Assembly (NCBI RefSeq): GCF_018991925.1
Contig: NW_024720711.1
Location: 3,256,107 to 3,320,106 of the forward strand
Direction of reading: 5' to 3'
Origin: Homarus americanus
Taxonomy: Eukaryota; Arthropoda; Malacostraca; Decapoda; Nephropidae
Length of the DNA stretch: 64,000 nucleotides
Part shown: piece by piece, positions 1-33,997 of the stretch
Numbering within the stretch: position 1 is the stretch's first letter
Layout: each line of letters begins with the position of its first letter
The notes under the pieces: model-generated
Databases searched by the model: none
Told to the model about the DNA's origin: nothing
Seen by the model: only the letters and a program-made list of their open reading frames with translations
Made by a program: the position numbers and the translations under genes

Positions 1-623
1 TGTTTGATCAGGATTGGTGGGTGAATTAAATAAGTTTTCCTGGGTAAAGATTCAGTGGCTGTGTTACATAGATATTCCACCTTGACTTATTCTCTGGTTA
101 AGTCTGGAATGAAGTCTTTGTACCCTTGTCCCTATGATAGTTTTGGATAAGGTCTCAGACACCCCTCACCCCTCCTCTTTTGGCTGCTCAGGCATTTCTA
201 TGAGGCTGTGCAAAGGCTAGAGGATCTTGCTGAAGAGATTTCCCTTTAAGAAGTAGAGATGATGAGGTAAAAGTTTACAGGAGAAAGTGAATGTTTTCTC
301 CTTTCTCTCACTGGCAGTGCTGGTGTTGGTTTAGCAATGGGTGATCATCTTAGGGGTGAGAGACAGGAAACTATTTCTCTGTTCGCTGAGAGGGTTGTGT
401 CCGTTGATGCTACATTTTCTGTATTTCCTCGGGAAACTGGGGAGGAATTGTTTCTTGTTAATTTTTGTGATTCTGCAGAATTCTAGACTACGGGTTCCAA
501 AGTAAGAAACTGAATTCTTAATGATATAGATTGGGCCTGAATTCTAAATATGTTAAATGTAGTCATAGGTTGAAGCACATTGATTGGACAGGCCCTTATA
601 AGACAAGTATTAAACCTATACCC

Positions 624-943
624 TTTCCACACTAACCTGGCCCGTAAGCCACACCTACAAATAGCTTATTGGTTCCCCTGAGCGTTTTACCTCCCCTCGG
701 ACTGCACTTATATTAGCTCGTATTTATATCGACCTTTTATGATAAGTATTTAAAATTGTCTAACATACTCTCTGAAGTACCTTGAAATTATTTTCATTTT
801 GATAGTACAGATATTTAACATTATTTTAGATAATAACAGATCTGGTTACCAACTGTGAACACATTTAGTTTGGATTTTCTATGAACCAATCAGCTATTAG
901 TATAGAAGAGGAGCGTGGCTTGTGGGTCAGGTGTGTGTGGAAA
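624..943 (+). mobile_element. 320-bp non-autonomous DNA transposon (MITE), copy 1
   Basis: It begins TTTCCACACTAACCTGGC and ends GGTGTGTGTGGAAA, giving imperfect terminal inverted repeats of about 30 bp. A second copy of the same 320-bp length lies inverted at 22469-22788. The interior is AT-rich and non-coding. The superfamily is not recognised; flanking similarity (tactata on one side, ccc on the other) leaves the exact boundary unsure. Confidence 0.75.
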
Positions 944-999
944 TACTATATTTCATTATTTGAGGCAGAGAGGAGAGAGGGATTAGTACAGTATTCCCA

Positions 1000-1377
1000 C
1001 ATGGGTTAACAAATAAACCTTGGCTCTCATTTTGGAGGATGGAAGGTAGATTCCAGTCACCCATGAAGCTTCCCATAGCTATTACAAGAGCTGTCTAGTT
1101 ATGGGCTCCTCTAGAAAATGGAATTTCTGGGTCAATTTATTTTTTATTTGAATAAAAGGGTAGCTATTTTGGTTATGTGATGATAAACATAAATATTATA
1201 TACGTATATTGTATATTCAGTAAAGTTTAAAGAACAACAGTTCTTGGCTAAAGAACCATAAGCCAATACTGGATAGAGACTTTTTCATATTTAGCTCTTT
1301 GAGATGGATTGGCAGTAAACAGAGATCAGTTTTCATACAGGTCCTAGTAGTAGTAATATTAACAGTAATAGCACCAT
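1000..1377. other. Upstream or intronic DNA, nothing recognised
   Basis: AT-rich, with no coding exon, RNA gene or repeat that could be recognised. It is probably an intron or 5' flank of the SENP-like gene. The same holds for 1-623 and 1520-2061. Confidence 0.5.
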
Positions 1378-1519
1378 TAGTACAGTAGTAATATTATTGT
1401 AGTACAGTAGTAATATTATTTTAGTACAGTAGTAATATTATTGTAGTACAGTAGTAATATTATTGTAGTACTGTAGTAATATTATTGTAGTACTGTAGTA
1501 ATATTATTGTAGTACAGTA
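1378..1519 (+). repeat. 22-bp minisatellite, about 6 units
   Basis: Tandem units of tagtacagtagtaatattatt with single-base changes (acag/actg). Confidence 0.9.
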
Positions 1520-2061
1520 TTGGGGTAGTGGGTTTGAAAATTGGTTCATGAATTTTTCTGAAAATATGCTGTAAAGTGTCTTGTATCATCAATGGCTTTT
1601 GACAGTTTTTAATTATTCTTCCTTGAGTTGATATCTGAAAGAACTATAGAGTTTTAGGCTTTATATGTATGGAAAGAGAAATTTCAGTATGTACTATACA
1701 AAAGTTTCTGAAAAATGAATGGAAAGTAAAATGAGTAAAGCCATTTTGAATACAGGGAGTCCAAGTTATTTGGGTTCCATTCCTAAAAGTCAGTTCATAC
1801 AACAATTATATAAATAATGCAGCAATTTTGCCATATAAGTCTCTGTAATAAGAGGGGTTAGGGTCCTAGCCAGTCTAGGTAGTTTACCTTTGTTGGTTAA
1901 TCTTACAGTACATCTATGTCATGGCTCTTATTTCATCTTCTACTGTACACAACTTAAATTCTCCCCATGCCATACTTTAATGTTGTGTTAAATGTTCACA
2001 CCTTAATATTCTGTAGTTGGTAGAAGGTGCTGGTAATATAATTGTATCTTTTTTGTTCCAG

Positions 2062-23517
<21,456 letters not shown>

Positions 23518-23993
23518 TAAAAGGTCAAGATTTTAACATTAAAGACAAAAACAAAGAAGTTGATAAGAAGTTAAGTTGTATCATGTGTGGTGTTCAGTCT
23601 TATCCTCCATTGTTGTCGACATCCAGATCCAAGCAGGAAGGTGTAAACATAATCTTGTATCAAGACAAATACTACAGATTGATTCCTCATGATAAATTTA
23701 GGTTTGATGAAATACTCCTATGCCTTTATATAACAAAACTTAATATTTTTTTTCCTGGCTACTGTGTACGTGTGTGTGTGCATACGTGCATTTTTTTATG
23801 TTATAGTGTTAGAAAAATGTAGTTACCAGTTTTATCCAGTCGTGTAACAAATTATCTTATTGGCATTATCACAGTGAAGAAAATAGTCACAGCCAGAGCA
23901 CTTGAGGTTGAAATTGAGAAAGTAGGTAGTAGGTAGTAGGCAGCTATCAAACAGGGAGGTACTACCATCTGGGAAGATATTGGAAGCATAATG

Positions 23994-24345
23994 TGTTATC
24001 TAATGGTAGACCCCTGCTGCCATATGGCATCACAAAAATTGTGACCAAGTCCCTGGTTGCTGATCTGACTTTCTGCCTCATTTACACACAATTGCACGGT
24101 CTCAATTGTTACTCTTACTATTAACAACACAACATACATATTGTTTCTCACTATTGATATTTTTATTTTTTTGTTTTTGAATTTATTCATGGCTCTTTAT
24201 TATTACAGGGGGTATTATTATTATTATTATTATTATCATCATTATTATTATTATTATTATTATTTATAATTTTTATAGACTTTTATTATTGCTGTATGTG
24301 TATTTTCTTTTATTATAATTATTTTTTTTTAAATATTGTTATTAA

Positions 24346-24388
<43 letters not shown>

Positions 24389-24580
24389 TTCTTTTATTAT
24401 AATTGTTATTTTGTTAAATATGTTTATATTAATTTTATTACTAGTATTATTATTATTACCATTATCATCATCATTGGCATAATTATTATTATTATTATTG
24501 TTTTATTATATTTTCGCCCCCTGGGCCTTGATGTGGGTCATTAAAAATGACCCGTGCCCGGGTGGGCTAATTCCCTTAAA
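23994..24580 (+). mobile_element. Non-autonomous retroposon with (ATT)n interior, copy B
   Basis: Head shared with 8791 (ctaatggtagacccctgctg ...), long (ATT)n interior, tail ccctgggccttgatgtgggt ... gggtgggctaattccc, then an A-rich end with AATAAA at 24586. It lies just downstream of the SENP stop. Confidence 0.6.
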
Positions 24581-24599
24581 GAAAGAATAAAGAAAGAAA

Positions 24600-25647
24600 A
24601 TACACAGCAAATTAATACAAAAGGTATGTGTGAGAGAATTAAAATATTTATTACAGCATACTGTATATGATAATAGGCCATTATTCTACCCGAATGTTAT
24701 GTTCATTTGTGATATTGTAGTAACTTTTGTAAAATTGTGTGAAGATACAAGACAAGTTTTTCTAGTGATCACTAAAATGGTTCTACTGTAAGTAGTTTCT
24801 TAAGTTTTAAACACCGATTCCTCATAAGTATGAAATTAGTACTGTACTGTAAGCATGTCACTTAATATGATTATTATTATTGGCTTATAATCATTATGCA
24901 CTTATCTCACCTTTTATAATGGAAGTCTATATAGGAAAATGATCCAATTTATATAAAGTATTTCAGGAATGTAATAATTTTTTTAAGTCGAGGACTGCCT
25001 GTACTATGTCAAATCCTGTAGTGTGTGATGTGTCTGATGAAAAAGTTTTGTAATGATTGACTCAAACAAAGATACAGTATACTGTATGAGAATAATTTTT
25101 TATAGATTGCACAACATCTTCCATGATGTATGTTCAAGACAGCTTGAACTTTTTTTCTCAGAATGTTCATCACGTGTATATTTTGTTGTAAGATTGTCAG
25201 TACAAAAGTAACTAAAGTGTTCTTATACTGAGCCCAAGTTTTCCTCCTAATTTTTATACAGTACAGTATGTAATTTCAACAGAGAGTGTAAACAGACTAT
25301 TACTGTCAGTGATAAACAGAATGTCAGCAAGTATATAGTAATACAGGCAACAGAGAAAAGTAAAACTTACTGACATATATACTAGTACTGTACTGTGCCA
25401 TATACGTATACTAGTACAGTACTGTGCTGTGACATATACGTATGCCAGTACTGTATACTTTTATGGACGTATCACGATATACAAATCAGATCCATTGCAT
25501 AAAAATTCTGGGAAGTCCTTTAGTTAGCGTGTTTTTTTTACAGCATTGCAAATGAATTAAGTCTTGTATTTGTATTATATGTTTAAAGTCAACAATTGTT
25601 CCGTTATAACAGAAACGTGCAGGTTCCCTTTCCCAAACACTTAATGT
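24600..25647. other. AT-rich intergenic DNA with short repeats
   Basis: A lone Tigger-like end lies at 24985-25001 (aagtcgaggactgcctg then TA). A 2.5-copy tandem of about 38 bp lies at 25373-25460 (catatacgtatactagtaca ...). No gene recognised; part may be SENP 3' UTR. Confidence 0.5.
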
Positions 25648-25906
25648 TGTAAAGTCTCTTTCAAGATTCTTCGAACATTGCTGGAGACAGCTGGCAACTC
25701 AAGGCCATTTGCTTACTATAGTACGTAGTAAAAAATATGAATGAATGTAAAAGCCCAACCAATAAATAAGCAACGGGAACTAAGTAACCAATCACCGATC
25801 ACTTTTACATTCATTCATAATTTTTATTACGTACTATAGTAAACAAACGGCCTTGAGTTGCCAGCTGTCTTCAGCAGTGTTCGAAGAATCTTGAATGAGA
25901 CTGTAC
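25648..25906. mobile_element. Foldback (hairpin) element, about 260 bp
   Basis: Arms of about 95-105 bp: left from caagattcttcgaacattgc (25662), right ending gcagtgttcgaagaatcttg (25893), about 90% complementary around a 50-bp spacer. Probably a MITE; family not recognised. Confidence 0.8.
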
Positions 25907-28900
25907 CTTGATAGATAAAACTGTGTAAAACTTTATGACGGTAATTTAATAGTTTGCTTGAAAAAAAATTATTTTCATAATCACAAAGTTATAGGTCTGC
26001 CAACTTTTTGCTTTCTTGTCATTTTCTGTGGCTGTTCATATAATGATTTCTAATTTTGATATACAGTTTTTTGTAATCCAGATTTATTAATAGATACATC
26101 CCGTATCATAATCTTATTTTAATGTTTATTATTGCTATTTTACAGCTTATCTGTACAATACAGTACAGTACTTACTTTGCTCCCATTATACCTGTATTTT
26201 ACAGTCACTGCCTAAATTATTTATTACCATTCACAGTATGTATTAGTACTGTATTATGCTTTATGTTCTGAAAATCTCTAAATAGTATACTGTATGCTTT
26301 ATATCCTGATAGGTTTTTCTCCCTTTATGGACATATCTTCACACAACATATTTTCACCATCACACTCATGTCAAATATCTACACTTTCATCATAGTAAGG
26401 GGACATGAATTTGCTCTGCTGTTAATTTACAAGCTGAATATTTAAATAAGCTTTGACTTAAAAATAAGTGGACAAACAAAAGTGTTTGGAATCACACAAA
26501 TATACAGACATGTTTTATGGAAATAAAAGGAGTTAGTAAGATTGATAAAGAAGATTGTACTTGACTGGTAGTTAGTGTTAATTATGACAACAGTCTGATG
26601 ACCAGGTTAGAAAATATCTTGTGTGAAGGGTTTTAATGAAGGCATGTGGGGATGATTGTACATGTGTCATCAGCTTTTTGTATAGAAATAACTTTTGCTA
26701 TCAGACTGATGATAAGAGTCATTGAGAGCAAATAACAGCCCCAAAAAATTAAGTTTGAGGAAAGAAATATGGTCATAATGTAATGAGTATCATAAAGTTT
26801 TGGGAGTAAGACATTTGGAAGATATAACTTTATTGTGGGAGGATCTTTGTTGCCCGTGATTTCAGCCTCCCAGTGTTATATGGGAAAAGATTTGCAAGAG
26901 TGAAAAAACAAAATTTAAGCCCCACATATATACAAGTTAGTCGAATGGACAGAAATACCTAGATAAAATAATTACAAAATTATGTTGGGACATGCAAACT
27001 CACTTAAGATATGCTTTCATTAACACGAATGTTTATACTTGTCGGTCAGGGACCTCATTTTTGGTCTCTGGGGTCACCTCATAAAGGATTAAGGACTTAA
27101 GCTATTCACTTCTTTCTGAAAATTTTCCAACTTACTGTACTGTAATTTACTTGTAATGCATCTTCTTACTCAGGAATGAAAGGATGAGTTCCTCACAGGG
27201 ACAAGATCTCTTAATTTTTGGGTAGAGATAGCTGAGAATTAGTTTTTTGGTGAAGTTGCCTTATCTTAACAGCTCCACATTTATATTAGGAAAGTCGCAT
27301 TTACTGATATGTCTGATAAAACTATTAACCTGTATTTCTATTCTTGCATTTATTAGGACTAGTGGTTTGCCTGTTATGGAGGACAGGATGTGCCATTTTT
27401 TCTGTATAATGTACAGTAGTGTGTCATTCCTTATACTGTAGAGTTGCAGAGACCTAAATAAACCATTAAAGTGGATCATTGAAATATAATGGCCACTTTA
27501 GAGAAGTATTATATTTTTACATATTGATGATGATTAATCGGATAGTATAGGGGAGATATTTGTGATTGATGTTTAAAAAGATATTCTTCAGAGTTGTCCA
27601 GCTGTAGAGGGGAGGAACAAATATTTAGTTAGATGAGGACACAGATGTATCTTCTTGAATAATATGTAATGCAAACCACCACTTTGCTCTAATATGGAAG
27701 TCTGCTTTGCTGACTATTTGCTTAAGGTGAACAGCAGAGTATTATGCCTATGGTTTTGAAAACTTGATAGAAGGCTACAACTTTACTTACTTTTTTCCAA
27801 TACGTATTGGCCAGTTGCATATAAACATTGTAATCTACTAACATATGATGTCCTGTAACTAATTTGTCACATGCAGCACAACTATATCCAGGTTGTGGGT
27901 GTCTATAGTATTAACCCAGTCATTTATAACTTAAGAATTCCTGTCATGGCTGATCGCATTTAATATACTGTACAGTAATTGTTAGGGAATTCTAAAGTGA
28001 CATGTGGTAGTGCAGCAGAAGTTAAGAATACACTAATCACATATATTTATGAACAATAATCTTTGTTTGTAATGTTACATCCTCAGTGGATCACTCTGTA
28101 ATTCAAATACCATAGGAAGATTCATGACCACATATCGAAATAATGTATAAACAGCTGACCACCAACAAAAAATTTGTACAGGTTATAGTACATGCAAACC
28201 CTGTCTCCATTTGTATGCAAACAGTATTTATTTATTTATTTTTTTTCATTATAAGCTAACAAATGGTTCAAGATGTATTATAAACTCTCAGAATATCTTT
28301 AGATAACTGTACAAAATGTGAATAACTTTAGTATATAAGATTTAATTTTGTGAAAACTTGTAGGATTGTGAGAAAACTTGGCTTAAACTTGTTAAGTGTC
28401 TATTATAAAATTATATTGAATCATTAATGGCTATGACCACCATATACTATTTGTGTTAAATAAATACTTTAATGAGGTACAGATACTTTACAATTGAATT
28501 TTCTTAGTTTCCATGAGATTCATCCTAACAACTGGTCTAGCAGCACTTGGTTCTTGACACTTGTCCCTCCAACTGTATCTTGTACTCTTGTCCCTCCAAC
28601 TGTATCTTGTACTCTTATGTTCATTAATACCTATAGATAACATCTTGTTGGCTTCCATCATTATTGAACAGGATACAAGTACTGTATACCTCAGTTTATG
28701 ATAACTACAGGTATTTACCGCCTAAATTTTATGATACAATAGTAAATAATTTTACACATTTTTATTTAAGATCTTTTTTCTTTCACTTACATATTTTATA
28801 AGTTGCTTTATATTTAAAAAATTTTGTGGGGTGGAAAACACGATACAGTAACTACCCACTAACAGTATTTTTAAACAGAACGAATGTAACAAGATTATTA

Positions 28901-29499
28901 TGAGCCAACGGAATCTTTCAAATCCAGTTCCATGCTTTGGTAAAACTCTTCAGCAATTTGTTGCATTTTTTTTCAAACAATTTACCACACAGTATTTAGG
29001 AATGTCCAGAAAGTGAGCAGCAGCAATAGCCTGAGTGGCAAGGGATCCTGCAAAGCCATCACTTTAGATGTTTAGTTTGAGTTAATAAGGGACATTGAGG
29101 CTGGCAAAAAGATGATTGCCACTAGTAGAGTTTACAACTATCTCTGTTGACTTGGACAAATACAGTAAGTTTTGTTAATTGTTGCCTAAGTATTACAGTG
29201 TACTGTACTGTACTGTACTGCATTTTCAGTTTTTATGCATGCACATATTTAAGTTGTGCTGCAAAGTGTCATTTTATTACGTGATAAAGTAGTCGTTAGG
29301 TACCATAAATATGATATAATTTAAATATTATAAGTCCCTTGCAAGATTTTACTTCACTGAAGCTTTGTCAACCTCAGGGATGTCATCATAGGCTGGACAG
29401 TGAAGACTTGACTTGTGACAGCAATTGATTTTCAAAAATAAATGATAAACAAGGGTAACTAAAAATTGGTCATAAGCTGCACATGAAAAAATCTTTGAC

Positions 29500-29503
<4 letters not shown>
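25907..29503. other. Intergenic AT-rich DNA, nothing coding recognised
   Basis: No exon, RNA gene or recognised element. A perfect 2-copy tandem of about 28 bp (cttgtccctccaactgtatc ...) is at 28557-28617. Confidence 0.5.

Positions 29504-29573
<70 letters not shown>
29504..29573. repeat. (TA)n microsatellite
   Basis: About 35 TA units. Confidence 0.97.
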
Positions 29574-29576
<3 letters not shown>

Positions 29577-29784
29577 AATCAGATCAGAAAAGTCTGGGAT
29601 GACCAAATGTAACCAAATTCTACCTGCTAAACAGCTTTGGTAATACTGTATACAGTATGTGTTAAGCATGGTAATTTCTAAACCTAAGCTGCTCTAAGCA
29701 TTAGTGGCTGGACAGTGTCTACTGATTTGATCTGCCTTTGAAACAAAATTGTCTAACCTGAACAAGAAGAACTGAAAAAAAAAA

Positions 29785-29788
<4 letters not shown>

Positions 29789-29842
<54 letters not shown>
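29789..29842. repeat. (TA)n microsatellite after a poly-A run
   Basis: A run of A followed by about 26 AT units. Confidence 0.97.
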
Positions 29843-29845
<3 letters not shown>

Positions 29846-29961
29846 GCAGGAATGACAGTACAGTACATGTAAAAATCTTTCAAATCTATTACAGTATTGT
29901 ATTAGTATCAAAGTACTGTACCTGTATTGCAATAATTGTGAACGATGAAAACAAAACTTCC

Positions 29962-30285
29962 CCAGCCAACGCCTCGTGGTCTAAGATCGGCCATTAGTGC
30001 TGCCTAACAAAGCGGAGGTCAACTATCAAGCCACGCCTAGCCCCGCTATATAAGACCTCACCTCGCCGTGACCTGCCCCTTCTACCTACAGTCATGCAGC
30101 AAGCAACACCTCCTCTGAGCACGCTCCCGAACCAGCTCTCTCTACTCCACGCTTGTAACCACGCTGCCTTCCCAGCACCAAGCTGCACTGTACATCCAAT
30201 ACAATATATATACAGAGAGCACATTGTGAGTTTCCTTTCTCCATCCCATCCTGAGTGTGAACCAAACATCCTATTACCCTGTGGG
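29962..30285 (+). mobile_element. LTR-like module A
   Basis: It contains a TATA box (gctatataagacctcacctc, TATATAA at 30047) and a CT-rich leader, and runs from cgcctcgtggtctaagatcg to the centre of an inverted repeat near 30285. It is closely similar to the inverse of module B. Short frames of about 100-180 residues crossing it are not convincing genes. Confidence 0.55.
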
Positions 30286-30701
30286 GTATGGGATGTTTGT
30301 TCGGACTCAAAAATCACGATGTGCTCTCTGTATACATGTTGTATTGGATGTACAATGCAGCTTGGTGCTGGGAAGGCAGCATGGTTACAAGCGTGATGTA
30401 GAGAGAGCTGGTTGGTGAGGATGCTCAGAGGACAGCTTGTGGGTCGCCATGCTCGCCGGCTGGAGCGAGGACCGCCACGCAGGCGGAGGAGGAGGTGGTG
30501 TTGCTGGCTGGTTGGTGTAGGTAGAAAGAGAGAGATCACCACGAGGTCAGGTCTTAAATAGCGGGGGTTGGCGTGGCTTAGTAGTTGTCCCCCGCTCCGT
30601 GGGCGGCGCTGGTTGACCTAGACCACGAGGCACACACTGTGGAATTCGCGGGGTCGGCTATGCAGCGACAAACAGCGTTTGTAGGGGAGAAATCCACTAC
30701 A
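30286..30701 (-). mobile_element. LTR-like module B, inverted relative to A
   Basis: On the minus strand it begins TGTAGTGGATTTCTCCCCTA and contains ctatttaagacctgacctcg (TATA-like) and the same leader as A. It joins A head to head as an inverted repeat of about 300 bp. Confidence 0.55.
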
Positions 30702-31185
30702 ACCCCACAATATCTCACACTCAGGATTGAGGTAGGATAGAAACTCACAATGCGTTTTCTGTATATAAATGTATATTGTTGTACAGTGCAGTGCTAAGGA
30801 GTTACTAGGTGATGAGTAGTTTGCTCAGAGGTCTTGTTGGCGAGGAGCTTTCTGGGGGAGCTGATTGGTGAGGCGCTGTAGAGAGATGTTGCTGGTCCAG
30901 ACGGTCAGAATAGAATGACTACCCCGGCCAGCCTGTTCCGTATTTATGTGATTCTGCCGCATCAGGAATCGAGGCGCAAGTAGCGCGAGAGCCAATCACG
31001 GGGTAGAACGCGAAAGGTGTGAAACTCTCTGATCTTGAGGTGGAAGGTCAAGACTAGGTTGGCGATCATACCCCTACGTCCACACCATAGACCTAGTCTC
31101 TCGGCGTAGCTGGCTGTACGCTGATTGGCTGGTAAGTGCGCGGCAGGAGCTCAGTCGGTAGTTGTAGGGGAGAGGATCCACTACA
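30702..31185 (-). mobile_element. LTR-like module C, tandem to B
   Basis: On the minus strand it begins TGTAGTGGATCCTCTCCCCT, the same terminus as B, and ends with gagtttctatcctacctcaa ... tgagtgtgag shared with A. It is more diverged inside. No coding region lies between the modules, so these look like solo or recombined LTRs. Confidence 0.5.
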
Positions 31186-32128
31186 ACCTTATCTAAGTTA
31201 ACATTTTATTACTAAAATCAATTAGGGTGATAAGTTAGTCAGTAGATCATAGATATAGTTGAAAAATCATTAGGTTAAGTTCAAAATTGGTCAAATGGCC
31301 TCTAATATCAGTCCCTGACAGTTTAAAATACTCCAACCCTAATGGTTTATGGACTTAATTGGAAATAAGCGTTTAACATTTAATTGGGGTATCAACTGAC
31401 TGCAATTATTTTATTGCATCCTTACACTGTTTATGTGCAGTGCAAGTTGAACTAATATGACATTGTGAATGATTTTACTGAATATGTATGTATGTATGAG
31501 TTTAGTGCATCATCTTTCTACCTACGTTGGGTTTCGTTGGGTCCTGTCAAGACTGAGGCCCCGACGACTTGCAGCCATTAGATTTAATATAAATTGTGTG
31601 AGGATGTTCAGGTGACAGCGGAGTCTGTCTAATGTTACGAGAGGACCTCTGTGGTGACAGGAACTCAATGTGTTGTATTGATCAGTATGATAACATGACT
31701 CAAGGCCGAGTGTTGAAAGCTGGCGATCATGTGGCTGGCGGACTAGCATACATTATCTTTACCTCACTCGCGTTCTTGTGTTGCGACATCATAAGCTATC
31801 CTTAAGTCCTAACGCGTCGGAGAGATGAGGGGGGAGGGGGTTAACTGGCTAAGTGCCCCTCCTTTTAGTGTAAGTCTGATTTAAACATAAAAATTTTGAC
31901 ACAGTCTTAATCTAATATAACCATCAGCAATGAGCTCCATTCCTGATGACCTTAGTAGCTACAAGGTTAGGTTGAGGACTGTTAGGACTGGGGCCCACTT
32001 GACATGCAACTGGTTTAATCTGTCATTCAACCTTGAGGCGTGATGGTAAGGTGGGACTGAGAATTGTCTTATGATTACCAAGTACTGTATGTTTGGTCCC
32101 ATTTTTAGCCAACAACCCTTAATTACGA
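31186..32128. other. Intergenic DNA, nothing recognised
   Basis: No gene recognised. A 75-codon minus frame at 31522-31749 has no recognisable product. Confidence 0.4.
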
Positions 32129-32460
32129 TTATTTAACGGAACAATCACCAGGACTGTTCAGAATCCCTGTATTGTTCTTGATAGCCTTGTCAAAGGCTAT
32201 TTTTAAGTCCAGTGTTGTCTTGATTCCACTACTCGAGTTGGTAGACTGTTCCATAAGTCTACCACCCTCTGTGGGACGAAGTACACCGCGTCCTTTTATT
32301 TCTCCTGCATAACATTTTAGCACCTTGAAGTTGTGTCCCCTCGTATTGGTGGCGTTTGAAAGCACGAAAAAATGGCCTGGGCTCACATTTCCATTCCATA
32401 TCTCTGCGATCCACTCCACTGTGGGTTGTCTAAAGAAGTGTTATTACGAGAATGATTAAA
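32129..32460 (-). pseudogene. LINE C-terminal fragment, minus strand
   Basis: Minus-strand frame VEWIAEIWNGNVSPGHFFVL, then NTRGHNFKVLKC, then TTLDLKIAFDKAIKN. The TRGH-x-K-x block and the terminal S..FK..LD-like part resemble LINE polyprotein ends. No reverse transcriptase remains. Confidence 0.45.
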
Positions 32461-33399
32461 CAAACTTGGGACCTTTCTTATTCTTAATAAAATTGTATAA
32501 TTTCATCCCGAAGAGCCGTTTAGCTAATCAAGTTTCCTGATTGGCCACATTTAGGGCTCTTGTATACTACATACGAGTAGTCCGCATGATGTTTTGTGCT
32601 CTGGTATTTCTTGCATGGGTATTTTCTTTTGATAACTTTCATGAATCTGTGAGTCATTCACCAGGTTTTATTCTCTCTCATCCATGATTTCCGAGATACA
32701 CATTCATCTGCAGTTGTCTCAAGGATTTTCGATTTCCATACATTTTTGCCGTGATTCGTCTGTCTGATCTTTATGTTGTCCCTCATGAGCTGGTAATCAC
32801 CATGGTTGAAATAATAGTCATCCTTATTTGACTACTCTCTCCCGACTTTCAAATATTGTACTGTATTCCACTAAGTACTGTATGTAGTGGTCACTGGCCG
32901 GAGTTAGTTTTTCCCTGACGTAGACCTCTCGTTTTTGTAATTGTAAAATATTCGATGACTGGTGTATCCAATGTATTTAAGTGCTTCAACAGCGGTACCG
33001 TGCTAATCGGCGATGCAGATTAATTAATGTACCCTAATTTCATTGAAGAATAGCGAATGATGAAGGTAGGCAAATCAGAAGGCACATAGAAGATTCGAAG
33101 TACAAAATTATTATTGGTATTCTTGTGAAGTAGGAAAAGCCACGTGAAGGTGACCCTCTACGATATGGCATTGCAACAGCACTGCATAATGGCCACCGTT
33201 GCAGAGTTCATGTAAACTGCAGCGACTTCATTATTCATGAATCATCCTCATCGAGAACGAGAATTGACATAAAAAACTGCCGTGTCAACTGCATAAGCCT
33301 CGCCTGCAAAGACGTTCACCTACGATAATTATGCTATGCAGCTATAGCTGAGGGGCACACGACTAGACTTTCATTGACTACCTAGTCAGATTTTAATAC

Positions 33400-33882
33400 G
33401 ATTTATCCTTTAATTTCGTAAATACAAAATAAGATAATTTTTATGCTGAATAAATCTTCTTATAATCCAAAATAAATTTATTTGATATCTTAAATGAAAT
33501 AAATGAGAGAGTATGTAAAAATTTATACTAAATAGATGTATAGATAACTCATTTATATTGACTCACTTTCTTATCATTGTGTCGGTCGTTGATATAATAC
33601 AAAGAGACTTTTCAAAGTTTATTAAATTCGACAGTAAATACAAATTATCGATCATATAATTTAAAATTTACTACCTTTTGATATATTAATTAAATCAATT
33701 ACATATGCGGATATTTTATATTTGAACGGTGAAAGAAAAACAAAACGAAAGTAAAATGAAATCCGGCCGATAATTATAGTGTGTTGAGCGGGTGCTGGCG
33801 TGTGAGCCTGGCGGAGGGCGAGCGAGGCGACCCGGTATTGATCGCCACTGTCGCCGCCACAGTCGAGCAGCAGCCAGCCACG
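33400..33882 (+). promoter_or_regulatory. Presumed ATP1B promoter and 5' UTR for first exon a
   Basis: A very AT-rich stretch (33400-33770) changes abruptly to GC-rich at about 33780, 100 bp before the ATG. An AT-rich ataattata lies at 33769. No definite TATA or initiator can be assigned. Confidence 0.35.
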
Positions 33883-33997
33883 ATGGGGGACAACAACGGT
33901 CTCTACAAAAACATTGCGGATCGCGATAACAGTTTTAAGAAGTTCTTATGGAATTCCGATACCAAACAATTCCTGGGCCGTACCGGAGCATCATGGT
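33883..33997 (+). CDS. nrv2-like (ATP1B): ATP1B alternative first coding exon a
   Basis: ATG at 33883 in the context cagccacgATGG; the donor gtaagt follows the codon fragment T. It encodes [18 protein letters not shown] and then [20 protein letters not shown]. The frame stays open upstream to 33781 but has no earlier ATG. The sequence just upstream is GC-rich, unlike the AT-rich DNA before it, which fits a 5' UTR or promoter. Confidence 0.9.

Noticed and set aside
191..262. Possible exon after ggctgctcag (HFYEAVQRLEDLAEEISL)
   Set aside because: All three frames contain a stop before the candidate donor, so it cannot be an internal SENP coding exon.
29994..30542. 182-residue minus-strand frame
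   Set aside because: It spans the junction of two inverted LTR-like modules; composition and lack of any domain make it a shadow.
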